A stretch of 64,000 nt of DNA. It comes from Aeromicrobium sp. Root236. GTDB taxonomy: Bacteria > Actinomycetota > Actinomycetes > Propionibacteriales > Nocardioidaceae. Under the pieces are notes generated by a model. It saw only the letters and a list, made by a program, of their open reading frames with translations, was not told where the DNA came from and did no database searches. Positions within the stretch are counted from its first letter, which is position 1. Every line of letters starts with the position of its first letter. Below, one piece after another: positions 52,749 through 61,361 of the stretch. Made by a program: the position numbers and the translations under genes. Location of the stretch: assembly GCF_001428805.1 (NCBI RefSeq), contig NZ_LMIS01000001.1, forward strand, positions 2,406,976 through 2,470,975, in the 5' to 3' direction.

Positions 52749-54062
52749 ATGGACGTCGACCGCCTCGTGCCCTCCGACCTGGAGCGGGCGAGCGTGCTCG
52801 GCACGTTCCCGGCTCCGATCGAGGCGCAGTACGACGCGTGGTTCCTCAGCCGCACGTGGCCCAGCAGCCGAGCCATCCTGTGGATCTCGGTCGTGGTCTG
52901 GGCAACCACTCCGTTCGTCCTGCCGCGCGTCCTCGATCTCGATGGGTCGATCCTGCCGTTCAGAGTCACCGCGGTGTGCTGGGCCATTGGTCTCCCTGCG
53001 GTGCTCGTCCCCGCGCTGCTGGGCGAGCGCCGCATGCGCATGTGGTGGCCGCCGGCGGTGCTGACGCTGACGACCACGTGTGCCTTGCTGGGCGTCTACT
53101 GGACCGACGCAGCCGACACACCGAACCTGTTGTTGTCGACGGTCGTCTTCTTCATGTTCCTCGCGCCGATCCTGCAGTTCCCGTTCCGGAGCACTGGCCT
53201 TGTCCTGCTCCTGACCGTGCCACTGGCGGTCGTCGTCGCGGTCGTCAACGCTGACCGTGACGGGACGTGGAACGGCACGCTCAACTACCAGCTGTGGCTG
53301 CTGAGCTCGACGTCCCTGATCGTGCTCGGCATCAGCCTTGTCATCGAGAACACGCTGCGCGGGCGGTTCGTCGACGAGCAGGTCATCGCCCGTCAGCAGC
53401 AAGAGCTGCTGAGCTCCCGGGCGCTGATCCGTCGCTATGCGCCGCCGGCCGTGGTCGACCGCCTCGAGCACGGCGACACCACGGTCGACTCCCCTCAGCG
53501 GCGCCGGGTGACCGTGTGGTTCGCCGACGTCATCGGGTTCACCACTTTGGCCGACCGGCTCGATCCGGAGGCTCTCGCCGAGATCGTGAACGAGTACCTC
53601 GGCTCAGTTGCCCAGATCATCGAGAGCCACGGCGGAACGCTCAACGAGTTCGCCGGCGACGGCGTCATGGCGATCTTCGGCGCGCCCGACGAGATGGAGC
53701 CAGACGAGCAGGTCAGGTCTGCCCTCGGCGCCGCTCAGGAGCTGCAGCGCTCGCTGCCTGTCTGGAGCCAGAAGTGGTACGCGCTGGGGATCGACCAGGA
53801 CCTCCGGGCCAGGATCGGCATCAACACGGGAGTCCTGTCCGTCGGTACGTTCGGCTCCGCCGTGCGCGCGACGTACACCGGCATCGGACTGCAGACCAAC
53901 ATCGCCGCTCGCATCCAGTCCGAGTGCCAACCCGGATCCGTGCTGCTGTCGAAGACGAGCTGGCACCTTGTCTCCGACAGTGTCCCCTGCGAGCTGCGCG
54001 GCGAGGTCCTGGTCAAGGGGGTTCACTTCCCCATCGCGATGTACGAGCCGCTGCCGGCTTGA
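52749..54062 (+). CDS. Membrane-bound class III adenylate/guanylate cyclase
   Basis: A 437-aa protein. Six membrane segments lie between about 45 and 200 (for example ILWISVVVWATTPFVL and GLVLLLTVPLAVVVAVV), then a linker with RYAPPAVVDRLEHG, and a class III cyclase domain from about 250. The metal-binding aspartates are in FADVIGFTTLADRL (D about 260) and EFAGDGVMAIFGAP (D about 303). TYTGIGLQTNIAARIQ holds the transition-state asparagine/arginine. It makes cAMP or cGMP from the nucleotide triphosphate. An ATG at 52710 would add 13 residues but lies against the tRNA terminator, so I prefer 52749. A Crp-type regulator follows. Confidence 0.9.
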   Translation: MDVDRLVPSDLERASVLGTFPAPIEAQYDAWFLSRTWPSSRAILWISVVVWATTPFVLPRVLDLDGSILPFRVTAVCWAIGLPAVLVPALLGERRMRMWWPPAVLTLTTTCALLGVYWTDAADTPNLLLSTVVFFMFLAPILQFPFRSTGLVLLLTVPLAVVVAVVNADRDGTWNGTLNYQLWLLSSTSLIVLGISLVIENTLRGRFVDEQVIARQQQELLSSRALIRRYAPPAVVDRLEHGDTTVDSPQRRRVTVWFADVIGFTTLADRLDPEALAEIVNEYLGSVAQIIESHGGTLNEFAGDGVMAIFGAPDEMEPDEQVRSALGAAQELQRSLPVWSQKWYALGIDQDLRARIGINTGVLSVGTFGSAVRATYTGIGLQTNIAARIQSECQPGSVLLSKTSWHLVSDSVPCELRGEVLVKGVHFPIAMYEPLPA

Positions 54063-54063
54063 G

Positions 54064-54077
54064 CCTGCCATTGCAGG
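54064..54077. promoter_or_regulatory. Short dyad upstream of the Crp/Fnr-type gene
   Basis: CCTGC-CATT-GCAGG is a perfect 5-bp inverted repeat 23 bp before the ATG of the Crp/Fnr-type gene. It may be an autoregulatory site, but it does not match the TGTGA-type consensus. Confidence 0.4.
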
Positions 54078-54100
54078 TTTCACTGTGGTAGGACTTCGGC

Positions 54101-54763
54101 ATGCACTGGTCACCGCTGGCTTCGCTGGACGATGCCGAGCAGGAGGCCGTGCTGGGGGCGGCGCGACGTCGATCTTTCGACAAGGGCGAGATCGTCTTCC
54201 ACGAGGGTGACCGCTCCGACTCGGTCCACCTGGTGGTCTCAGGACACTTCGCGGTGATGGTCTCCACGCCGGACGGCGACCTGGCGACGCTCAATGTGCT
54301 CGGGTCGGGTGACTGGTTCGGCGAGCTGTCGATGCTGGGCGAGCAGGAGCCGGCGCCGCGTTCGGCGACGATCGCGGCTCTCGACGCCTCGGAGACCCTG
54401 GTGCTCACGCAATCGGCCTTTCATCGGCTGTGCGAGAGCCATCCTCGGGTCGAGCGATTGGTGGGCGGTCTCCTGGCTGCCCGCATCAGGAAGCTCAGCG
54501 CGGACCTGTTGGACGCGAGGTACGTCGACCTGGACCAGCGCCTGTGTCGCGCGCTTCTCGATGTGGCCGACGTGTTCGGCGGCCGGGAGTCGGGATTCAC
54601 GATCCCGCTGACCCAGGAGCAGCTGGCGGACATCGTCGGTGGCAAGCGGCCGTCCATCAACCAGGTCCTGCAGCGGCTCTCGCTCGAAGGGGTGGTCGAG
54701 GTCTCCCGCGGCAGGGTGACGATCCTCGACGAGCAGGCGCTGACCCTCCAAGCCGGTCGATGA
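54101..54763 (+). CDS. Crp/Fnr family transcriptional regulator
   Basis: A 220-aa regulator. The cyclic-nucleotide-binding barrel covers about 10-120 with FGELSML (73-79) and PRSATI (86-91), the phosphate-binding arginine and serine of CRP-type pockets. The HTH is at 171-193 (TQEQLADIVGGKRPSINQVLQRL). The recognition helix lacks the Glu and second Arg used by E. coli CRP, so its DNA site may differ from TGTGA-N6-TCACA. It lies 38 bp after the cyclase, so it is probably in the same transcript. Confidence 0.9.
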   Translation: MHWSPLASLDDAEQEAVLGAARRRSFDKGEIVFHEGDRSDSVHLVVSGHFAVMVSTPDGDLATLNVLGSGDWFGELSMLGEQEPAPRSATIAALDASETLVLTQSAFHRLCESHPRVERLVGGLLAARIRKLSADLLDARYVDLDQRLCRALLDVADVFGGRESGFTIPLTQEQLADIVGGKRPSINQVLQRLSLEGVVEVSRGRVTILDEQALTLQAGR

Positions 54764-54783
54764 GCTCTGATCGCGCTGCACCG

Positions 54784-55194
54784 CTAGAACGCGGCGAGAC
54801 GACTCTCCGCCGACGATCGCAGAGCGCCGGCGAACACGGAGTCCCGGTCGACGAGGGCTTCGAGGGCCGTGGCGTCGAGGCGCAGAGCGGTGACGTTGGT
54901 GGACGCGACGATCGAGGCGCTCCGCAGGCGATGGTCGACCAGGGCGATCTCTCCGAACACGTCGCCGGGGCCGAGGGTCCGGCGGACCTCCCCAGCCTTG
55001 CGTACCTCGACGTTGCCGCTCAGAAGGATGTAGGCCGAGTCCGCCGGCGTCATCTCCATCATGATCGCCCAGCCCTTCGGGATGTGCACCGAGACCCCGA
55101 CAGTGGCGAGCGTCTTGACGAGGGCGGAGTCGAAGGGGGTCATGCGGGTCAGGTCGTCCTGGACCTGACGGTCGAGCCTGGGCTTGTGCGTCAT
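54784..55194 (-). CDS. Stand-alone cyclic nucleotide-binding domain protein
   Basis: A 136-aa protein made of one cNMP-binding domain without an HTH. GPGDVFGEIALVDHRLRSASIV (about 75-96) contains the phosphate-binding cassette with R91 and S92. The first ~20 residues are charged. It is convergent with the Crp/Fnr gene, 20 bp away. A single cNMP domain suggests a sensor or a regulatory partner that binds another protein; the output is unknown. AAGGAC precedes the ATG. Confidence 0.85.
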   Translation of the reverse strand: MTHKPRLDRQVQDDLTRMTPFDSALVKTLATVGVSVHIPKGWAIMMEMTPADSAYILLSGNVEVRKAGEVRRTLGPGDVFGEIALVDHRLRSASIVASTNVTALRLDATALEALVDRDSVFAGALRSSAESRLAAF

Positions 55195-55295
55195 GAGCTG
55201 TCCTTTGGTCGGGAGCGGACGCTTCGCCGCTCGTGGGCCCATCGTCGCGACAACCGGCAGGTGGTTCTGTTCGCTGGCTGACACATCGCTGACAA

Positions 55296-55333
55296 AGAAG
55301 TCCCGCCCGAGCCGATGCTCAGGCGGGACTTCT
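55296..55333 (-). terminator. Strong hairpin terminator after lepB
   Basis: AGAAGTCCCGCC (55296-55307) pairs perfectly with GGCGGGACTTCT (55322-55333). An inner GAG/CTC pair tightens the loop. It is 18 nt past the lepB stop on the leftward strand. Confidence 0.85.
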
Positions 55334-55351
55334 GTCGTCGTGGGTCGACCG

Positions 55352-56020
55352 TCAGGGATCGAGGTTGGCGTCGAACGTGTCCGGCTTGTGGATGAACCCC
55401 GCGCGGCCCAGAGGCCAGACGCGCAGCCAGGCCTTGCCCACCACGCTGTCCTCGGAGATGAAGCCCCCGCCCGGGTCGCCCTGGTGGACGCGGGAGTCAC
55501 TGGAGTTGCCGCGGTTGTCGCCCATGACCCAGAGATGACCCTTGGGCACCTTGACCTCGAACGTCTTGTCCTTGGTGGCGGTCTCGTCGAGCACGTACGG
55601 CTCGGTGATCTCCTTGCCGTTGATCGTGAGCTTGCCGTCGGTGCAGCACGCCACGGTGTCGCCGCCCACCCCGATCACGCGCTTGATCAGGTGGCCGCCG
55701 GTGGGGAACAGTCCCACGGTCTCAAGAGCCTTCTGGATCGGGTTCGACGCGTGCTTGGAGTCCTCGGCGCTCAGCCAGCCTCCCGGGTCGTCGAACACGA
55801 CGATGTCGCCGCGCTTCACGTCGCCGCCCCAGTACGACACCTTCTGCACCAGGATCTTGTCGTTGACCAGCATCGTGGGTTCCATCGACTCCGACGGGAT
55901 GTAGAACGCCTGGAGGAAGAACGTCTTGACGATCACGGCCATGACCATGGCGGTGGCGACCAGAAGGATCGACTCCTGCCAGACCGGCAGCTGCTTGCGC
56001 GTCTTCTTCTGATCCGTCAC
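55352..56020 (-). CDS. lepB: Signal peptidase I
   Basis: The enzyme removes signal peptides from exported proteins at the membrane. It has 222 aa. A single N-terminal membrane anchor (ILLVATAMVMAVIVKTFFLQAF, about 18-39) is followed by PSESMEPT (about 42-49) with the catalytic serine. The general-base lysine is in HLIKRVIGVGGD (about 110-121). GHLWVMGDNRGNSSDSR is the late conserved box. The start is GTG, MTDQKKTRK. It is followed by a strong terminator. Confidence 0.95.
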   Translation of the reverse strand: MTDQKKTRKQLPVWQESILLVATAMVMAVIVKTFFLQAFYIPSESMEPTMLVNDKILVQKVSYWGGDVKRGDIVVFDDPGGWLSAEDSKHASNPIQKALETVGLFPTGGHLIKRVIGVGGDTVACCTDGKLTINGKEITEPYVLDETATKDKTFEVKVPKGHLWVMGDNRGNSSDSRVHQGDPGGGFISEDSVVGKAWLRVWPLGRAGFIHKPDTFDANLDP

Positions 56021-56086
56021 GCAGTGAGCCTAGCGGGAGGCCGCCAAACGTACGGGTTCAGGATTCCGTCCGGCGATTCCGCAGCG

Positions 56087-56455
56087 TCACGCCACACAGG
56101 TCATGCACAGCGTGGCACGGGGAAATGCCTCGAGGCGCGGCCGGCCGATCGCCGCCGAGCACCGCTCGCACACGCCGTAGAGCCCGAGGTCCAGCCTGGC
56201 GAGGACGTGCTCGGTCTGCTCGAGGATCGCCGTGGCGTTCTCCAGCTGCACGGCATCCTGCATCAGCTCCGACCGGTGGGACGCGACATCGATCTCGTCG
56301 TGCAGCACCTCGAGCGTCGACGCGGAGACGGCCTGGGCCGAGGCCGTGTCGAGGATCGCGATCTCCGCCCGGAGCCGCTCGGCGGCCAGCACCAGCCCGT
56401 CACGGATGGAGCTCAGCTCCTCCGTGGTCCAGGCCGGATCGATGTCAGTCGTCAT
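56087..56455 (-). CDS. DksA/TraR-type zinc-finger protein
   Basis: A 122-aa protein. A long charged coiled-coil (about 10-90) leads to a four-cysteine zinc finger: C96, C99, C117 and C120 (CERC and CMTC). DksA/TraR proteins bind the RNA polymerase secondary channel; actinobacterial members of this short type often respond to stress. The ATG follows GGAGGGAC. Upstream in-frame extension is not supported. It stands alone between lepB and a small basic protein. Confidence 0.85.
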   Translation of the reverse strand: MTTDIDPAWTTEELSSIRDGLVLAAERLRAEIAILDTASAQAVSASTLEVLHDEIDVASHRSELMQDAVQLENATAILEQTEHVLARLDLGLYGVCERCSAAIGRPRLEAFPRATLCMTCVA

Positions 56456-56566
56456 GGGGAGTCCCTCCGGGCATGAGTGGTTCCGACCGGCATACCCCGT
56501 GGTGCGAGACGTATTCGTGCCCGGACGCACGAATCCCCGGGCACCGCCCGGGGACTCGTGCTGGGG

Positions 56567-56989
56567 TCACGCCTTCTTGGTCGGAGCCTTCTTCGCCGGC
56601 TTCGGCGTGGTGCCGGCCGAGGAGCTCGGCGTCGGCGGAGCCGGGAACGGCGCGGGCGGAGGCGGGGTGTTGCCCTTGCCCTTGAGGGCCGCGAACGCCG
56701 CGGCGCCGGCGCCGGTCAGGACACCGAGGAACGCGACGCGCTTGAGCTTGGAGCGCTTCTTGGGCTTGACCTTGTCGGGCACCTTGTCCGCGACCCCGTC
56801 GGGGAGACGCTCGAACAGGTCGTCGCGCAGGTCGCGCAGCTGGTCCTTGTCGGGCAGCATGTCGACCAGTGAGTCGCGTACGCCGGGCGCCCGGTCGACG
56901 ACCTGCTTGCGGAGGTCTTCGGTCTGGCTCGCCAGGTCATCCAGGCGTGCCTCGAGTCGGTTGCGGAACTTCTTCTTCTTGAACGGCAT
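56567..56989 (-). CDS. Small basic protein with helical middle and Pro/Lys-rich tail
   Basis: A 140-aa protein not assigned to a family. A basic start (MPFKKKKFRNRLEARLDDL) leads to a helical charged stretch, then a short hydrophobic segment (VAFLGVLTGAGAAAFAALKG, about 86-105), and a tail of Pro, Ser, Thr and Lys ending in KKAPTKKA. The layout suggests a membrane-associated protein with a disordered charged tail. GAGGAGAATCC lies before the ATG. It lies close to LigD but reads as a separate gene. Confidence 0.6.
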   Translation of the reverse strand: MPFKKKKFRNRLEARLDDLASQTEDLRKQVVDRAPGVRDSLVDMLPDKDQLRDLRDDLFERLPDGVADKVPDKVKPKKRSKLKRVAFLGVLTGAGAAAFAALKGKGNTPPPPAPFPAPPTPSSSAGTTPKPAKKAPTKKA

Positions 56990-57029
56990 GGATTCTCCTC
57001 GTGTCGTGATGGTTTCGGTAGTCGCAGCC

Positions 57030-59393
57030 TCACTCCAAGGCGACCTCCTGGGGCTTCTTGTCCGTACGAATGCCGCGCCAGCTGGGCTGGCGAAGATGGC
57101 CGCCGGACGTCCACTCCGCGAACGACACCTCACCGACGAGGCTGGGGGTCACCCAGTGCGCGTCGCGGGTGATCTCACGGGGCGTCTCGGCGAACGGGCT
57201 GGTCTTGCGTGACAGCTTCGACAACCGCTTCTGGAGGTCCGCCAACGTACGCTCGTCGAACCCCGTGCCGACCTTGCCGACGTAGCGGAGCCCGTCGTCG
57301 GTGGGGATGCCGAGCAGCAGAGCGCCGATCTTGCCGCTGCGCGCTCTTTGGCCGGTGCGCCAGCCACCGACGACGACCTCCTGCATGCGCTGGTGCTTGA
57401 CCTTGGTCCACGCCGTCGCGCGCTTGCCGCCGAGGTAGCGACTGTCGCGTCGCTTCGCGAGCACGCCCTCGAGCCCGAGCGTCTTGCTCGACTCGATCGC
57501 GTCGGCGAGCGAGCCGTCGAACGCCTTGGGCATCTCGACCACGTCGGCGGCGATCTTGAGACCTCGGAGGGCCTTGCGCCGATCGACGTACGTCTCGTCG
57601 ACGAGCGGGTCGCCGGCCGACCGCATGATGTCGAACACGAGGTACTTGACCGGGACGTCCCGCCGCGCCGCCTCGACGTCGGCCTCCTTGGTCAGGCCCA
57701 TGCGCTGCTGCAGCCGGCCGAAGTCGGGGACGCCGGCGGCGTTGAGGGCGACGATCTCGCCGTCGAGGACCGTGTCGTCGAGCCCCAGCTCGGCGAGCGC
57801 GCTGACGACCTCGGGATAGCCGGCGGTGACGTCGTTCTCGTTGCGGGTGAACAGGCCGACGTCCTTGCCGTCGATCACCGCGACGGCCCGGATGCCGTCC
57901 CACTTCATCTCGAACGCCCAGTCGTCCTCGTCGTGCACGTCGTCCGCGGAGCCGAGCTTGGCGAGCATGGGTGCCACGAAGCCCTTCTTCATCGACTTCT
58001 TCGGCGATGCCTTCTTGCGGGCCGGCTTCGGGGTCTCCATGAGGTGGATCAGCCAGTTCTTGCCGGTCTTGATCAGCGCGAGCTTGCGCGGCCCGCCGAG
58101 GCCGCCGTCCTTGCGGCCGGTGAGCGTCGCGATGACCTCCTTGCCGTCGCGCCACTTCTCGAGCTCGAACGTCCCGGTGTCCCAGATCGTGACCTCGCCG
58201 CCGCCGTACTCGCCCTTGGGGATCGTGCCCTCGAAGGTGCCGTACTCGAGCGGGTGGTCCTCGGTCTGCACCGCGAGGTGGTTCTTCTTGGGATCGGTTG
58301 GTACGCCCTTGGGCAACGCCCACGAGACCAGCACGCCGTCGTGCTCGAGGCGGAAGTCCCAGTGCAGGCTGCTGGCGTGGTGCTCCTGGATCACGAAGGA
58401 GTTCCCCTCGCCGGCTCCCGGCATGGCGTCGGGGACCGGCTCGGGGGTCTTCTTCGCGTCCCGCTTGGACCGGTAGGTCGCGAGCTTGTCGCTCCTCTGT
58501 TCAGGGCCGGCGAGGTCCGCCATGGGGTCCTTGCGCCGCTTCATGCGCTGCAGCACCTCGTCCAGCGTGAGGTGCCGCAGGTCGTCGTTGAGCTCTCGCC
58601 ACGTGCGGGGCACCGCGACGTACGGCTCGGTCCGCCCCCGCAACGAGTAGGGCGCGATCGTCGTCTTGTTGGCGTTGTTCTGGCTCCAGTCGACCAGCAC
58701 CTTGCCGCCGCGGAGGCTCTTCTTCATCGAGCTGACGACGAGGTCCGGCAGGTCCGCCTCGAGCACCTGCGCGAACTGCTTGGCGAACTGGTTGACGTAG
58801 TCGGCGTCGTGCTCGCCGTCGAGCCCCGCGTAGAGGTGGATGCCCTTGCTTCCGCTGGTCACCGGGTAGGCCTCGAGGTCGAGCTCGCGCAGCAGGGCAC
58901 GAGCGCGCTTGGCCACTTCGACGCATTCGGGGAGTCCAGCACCGGGTCCCGGGTCGAGGTCGAGCACCAGGTGGTCGGGATTCAGCTTCTTGCCGCGACT
59001 GTCGACCTTCCACTGCGGGACGTGCAGCTCGAGGGCGCCGACCTGTCCCGCCCACGCGAGCGCCGCCGCGCTGTCGAACACCGGATAGGTGTTGACGTGG
59101 TCGCTGTGCTGGATCTCCACACGCCGGATCCAGTCGGGCGCCGAGGACGGCAGGTTCTTCTCGAAGAACACCTCGCCCGGCTTGTCGGCGGTGCCGACAC
59201 CGTCGACCCAACGCTTGCGCGTCACGATGCGCCCGGCCAGGTGCGGCAGCAGGTGGGGCGCGATCTCCATGTAGTAGGCGATGACCTCGGCCTTGGTCGT
59301 GCCCGTCGACGGATAGATCACCTTGTCGGGATTGGTGAGGCGGAGGCGCTGCCCGGCGACCGACACAGTCTGGGTGTCGCTCTTGCGCGCCAT
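57030..59393 (-). CDS. ligD: ATP-dependent DNA ligase LigD (polymerase-phosphoesterase-ligase)
   Basis: This is the end-processing and sealing enzyme of bacterial non-homologous end joining, working with Ku. It has 787 aa with three domains. The N-terminal polymerase/primase domain (about 1-300) has HLVLDLDPGPG (about 136). The phosphoesterase domain (about 330-470) has QEHHASSLHWDFRLEHDG. The ligase domain (about 485-787) has FEMKWDGIRAV, with the adenylated lysine near 497. The order matches M. tuberculosis LigD. Ku is encoded 2.7 kb downstream on the same strand. Confidence 0.95.
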   Translation of the reverse strand: MARKSDTQTVSVAGQRLRLTNPDKVIYPSTGTTKAEVIAYYMEIAPHLLPHLAGRIVTRKRWVDGVGTADKPGEVFFEKNLPSSAPDWIRRVEIQHSDHVNTYPVFDSAAALAWAGQVGALELHVPQWKVDSRGKKLNPDHLVLDLDPGPGAGLPECVEVAKRARALLRELDLEAYPVTSGSKGIHLYAGLDGEHDADYVNQFAKQFAQVLEADLPDLVVSSMKKSLRGGKVLVDWSQNNANKTTIAPYSLRGRTEPYVAVPRTWRELNDDLRHLTLDEVLQRMKRRKDPMADLAGPEQRSDKLATYRSKRDAKKTPEPVPDAMPGAGEGNSFVIQEHHASSLHWDFRLEHDGVLVSWALPKGVPTDPKKNHLAVQTEDHPLEYGTFEGTIPKGEYGGGEVTIWDTGTFELEKWRDGKEVIATLTGRKDGGLGGPRKLALIKTGKNWLIHLMETPKPARKKASPKKSMKKGFVAPMLAKLGSADDVHDEDDWAFEMKWDGIRAVAVIDGKDVGLFTRNENDVTAGYPEVVSALAELGLDDTVLDGEIVALNAAGVPDFGRLQQRMGLTKEADVEAARRDVPVKYLVFDIMRSAGDPLVDETYVDRRKALRGLKIAADVVEMPKAFDGSLADAIESSKTLGLEGVLAKRRDSRYLGGKRATAWTKVKHQRMQEVVVGGWRTGQRARSGKIGALLLGIPTDDGLRYVGKVGTGFDERTLADLQKRLSKLSRKTSPFAETPREITRDAHWVTPSLVGEVSFAEWTSGGHLRQPSWRGIRTDKKPQEVALE

Positions 59394-59555
59394 CGGGCCT
59401 CCTCTCGCTCACCGGCTCGTACCCGGGGGAAAACGGGCGAAACGCGCGAGACGCGCGGCACCCAGATGCCCGCATGGCCCGAAAGAACCATAGCGACTAG
59501 TCAGCAACGACCACGAGCCTCTTGCGCTTCAGACACCACAGTGCCATGGTTGGAG

Positions 59556-59580
59556 AGCCGGTTGAGCAGAAGCCGGTTGA
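59556..59580. repeat. Direct repeat upstream of the sigma gene
   Basis: AGCCGGTTGA occurs at 59556-59565 and again at 59571-59580 (15-bp period), 28 bp before the sigma gene start. A 25-bp block here also matches 60442-60466 at 20 of 25 bases. It could bind a regulator; the rest of this ~210-bp gap shows nothing else I can support. Confidence 0.4.
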
Positions 59581-59607
59581 CGGATCGAGACCCCTGGGGG
59601 TTTTACC

Positions 59608-60375
59608 GTGAACACTGCTCCCGTATTGGCGCAGCATGAAGACACGCACGATCTGATCGAAGCGGCACGTCACGCCAGCGATGCCGAAAGAGAGCTCCTC
59701 GAGGACGAGGTGGTTCGTCGCCATCTCGGTCTCGCGCACCATCTGGCCGGGCGGTACGCCGGCCGGGGAGCTGACCGGGACGACCTGGCCCAGGTCGCCT
59801 GTTTTGCCTTGGTCAAGGCCATTCGTGGCTTCGACCACGACCGTGGTGAGTTTGTACCCTTTGCCACGGTCACGATTCTCGGCGAGATCAAGAAGTACTT
59901 CCGCGACTACTGCTGGGGGATCAGGCCACCGCGCCGGATCCAGCAGATGCAGGCGGACATCTCCAGTGCGACCGAACGATGCCTGCAGTCGGACTCCCGG
60001 CAGCCGGACATCGAGACGATCGCCGAGGAGATCGACGCCGGCATCGACGACGTCAGGGAGGCGATGGCGGCACGCAGCTGCTTCTCGCCGACGTCGCTCG
60101 ACCAGCCCGTTCGCGAGAGCGGCCGGCCACTGGGCGAGACGATCGCGGGGGAGACGTCCGACTACGAGTTCATCGACGACTGGGTGACGATCGAGCCGCT
60201 GTGCCGCGAGCTCGACGACGACGAGCGCTTGCTGCTCCGACTCCGGTTCGTGGAGGACAAGACCCAGCAAGAGATCGCGGAGATCGTCGGCGTGAGCCAG
60301 ATGCAGATCTCTCGAAGGCTCGCGAAGCTCCTGGCGAGGTTGCGCGAGTCCGCGATGGCGGCAGACGCCGCTTGA
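59608..60375 (+). CDS. Sigma-70 family factor of the SigB/SigF/SigG type
   Basis: A 255-aa alternative sigma factor. The core binding part has HLGLAHHLAGRYAGRGADRDDLAQVACFALVKAIRGFD (about 39-75), with region 2.4 in FATVTILGEIKKYFRDYCWGIRPPR. Region 3 follows, and region 4 is at about 195-245 (LRFVEDKTQQEIAEIVGVSQMQISRRLAKLLARLR). This type, group 3, is usually controlled by an RsbW-like anti-sigma factor in stress or development. It starts at GTG after a G-rich Shine-Dalgarno-like run. No adjacent anti-sigma gene. Confidence 0.88.
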   Translation: MNTAPVLAQHEDTHDLIEAARHASDAERELLEDEVVRRHLGLAHHLAGRYAGRGADRDDLAQVACFALVKAIRGFDHDRGEFVPFATVTILGEIKKYFRDYCWGIRPPRRIQQMQADISSATERCLQSDSRQPDIETIAEEIDAGIDDVREAMAARSCFSPTSLDQPVRESGRPLGETIAGETSDYEFIDDWVTIEPLCRELDDDERLLLRLRFVEDKTQQEIAEIVGVSQMQISRRLAKLLARLRESAMAADAA

Positions 60376-60424
60376 CCCCGAGGTGGTGGCGGTCACCGGG
60401 CCGGTGGCCGCCACCACGCATGTC

Positions 60425-60712
60425 ATGAGTAGAGTGCTGTCGCCGGTTCAGCAGCAGCCGCTTCATCCTGCTGACCCGAGGATCGGTTTCTTGCGACGTA
60501 CGACCCTGACGTTTCGCCTCAGCGGCCCCGACATCCAGCGCGCTCTGCTCCACGAGTTCGCCCTCCATCACGACGTGGTCGCGCACGCCCTCGACGGTGA
60601 CGGCACCTCGAAGATCTCCGTCCAGACGCTCGACGCGCCTGCCGCCCTGTGGGACGTACGCGCGACGGTCGGCATGTTCGACGACCACGCCAAGGAGATC
60701 ACGTCTCAATGA
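60425..60712 (+). CDS. Hypothetical protein
   Basis: A protein of at most 95 aa that I do not recognise. The likely conserved part begins at LRRTTLTFRLSGPDIQRALLHEFALHHDV, so a TTG at 60492 (73 aa) is another possible start. No signal peptide or membrane segment is seen. It overlaps the convergent next gene by 7 bp. A block in its 5' end resembles sequence upstream of the sigma gene. Confidence 0.45.
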   Translation: MSRVLSPVQQQPLHPADPRIGFLRRTTLTFRLSGPDIQRALLHEFALHHDVVAHALDGDGTSKISVQTLDAPAALWDVRATVGMFDDHAKEITSQ

Positions 60713-61194
60713 GCGTCCGAATCGAACGTGAACGGCCGGGTCACGAACGCCGGCGCCCCCACCGAGAGGTGGTCTGCCATCTCGTTCGCGACGGTGGACG
60801 CGAGCGCCGTGGTCGTGCTCGCGGTGGCCGCGGCGGAGCTGTTGACGCCGAGCGGCGGGTGCCAGATGAGGGCGACGTCATGGTGCACGCCGCAGGCGCG
60901 GCAGAGATCGCGCACCCGGTCCGACTCGGCCGCATCGTCGGTCTCGGGGCACACCGCGACGACGTGCGAACGGGGCTCCGGGGTGGCGGCGAGCTGCTTG
61001 AACGCCTCGGCGCCGGCCACCGTGTCGAGTCGCAGGATCGCGTGGGTCGCCGACTGCAGCCATCCGGTCGCGACGGTGACGGAGTGGGTCTTGCAGCCTC
61101 GTCGGTCGAGGTGGGCGCTCAGTGCGTGGTCGAGCGGATCGCTCCCGCCGAAGAGGGTCACGGTGGTCGCGGCGGAGCCTCGATCGAAGGTCAT
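60706..61194 (-). CDS. Hypothetical protein with Rossmann-like N-terminus
   Basis: A 162-aa protein. VTLFGGSDPLDHALSAHLDRRGCKTHSVTV (about 12-41) looks like a beta-alpha-beta dinucleotide turn, and HAILRLDTVAGAEAFKQLA and HVVAVCPETDDA lie where an NAD-dependent epimerase or SDR would continue. No catalytic YxxxK is present, so it is probably a shortened, non-catalytic relative. It converges on the 95-aa gene, and its start faces the GAF-ANTAR gene. Confidence 0.5.
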   Translation of the reverse strand: MTFDRGSAATTVTLFGGSDPLDHALSAHLDRRGCKTHSVTVATGWLQSATHAILRLDTVAGAEAFKQLAATPEPRSHVVAVCPETDDAAESDRVRDLCRACGVHHDVALIWHPPLGVNSSAAATASTTTALASTVANEMADHLSVGAPAFVTRPFTFDSDAH

Positions 61195-61361
61195 CGGGTA
61201 TCCCCTCCCCGAACATCGATGAATGGCGAGACAATGTCACTTGAGTGCGACATGTTGCCGCGGACGTACCCAGCGCCTCTGGCGGCAAACACCGGACCTC
61301 GACCGCTATATATTTCGGTCATAGGGTGTTTCTCTTGAAGGGCCCAGTAAGGAGTTCTCAG

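Noticed and set aside
52430..53077. In-frame upstream extension of the S55-like protein
   Set aside because: It would run antisense through tRNA-Arg and the cyclase start. The ATG at 52429 has a good ribosome-binding site and begins a signal peptide.
57348..59639. Open frame of 763 codons on the plus strand, antisense to ligD
   Set aside because: No motif is recognisable, and the ligD frame on the other strand contains all three expected domains.
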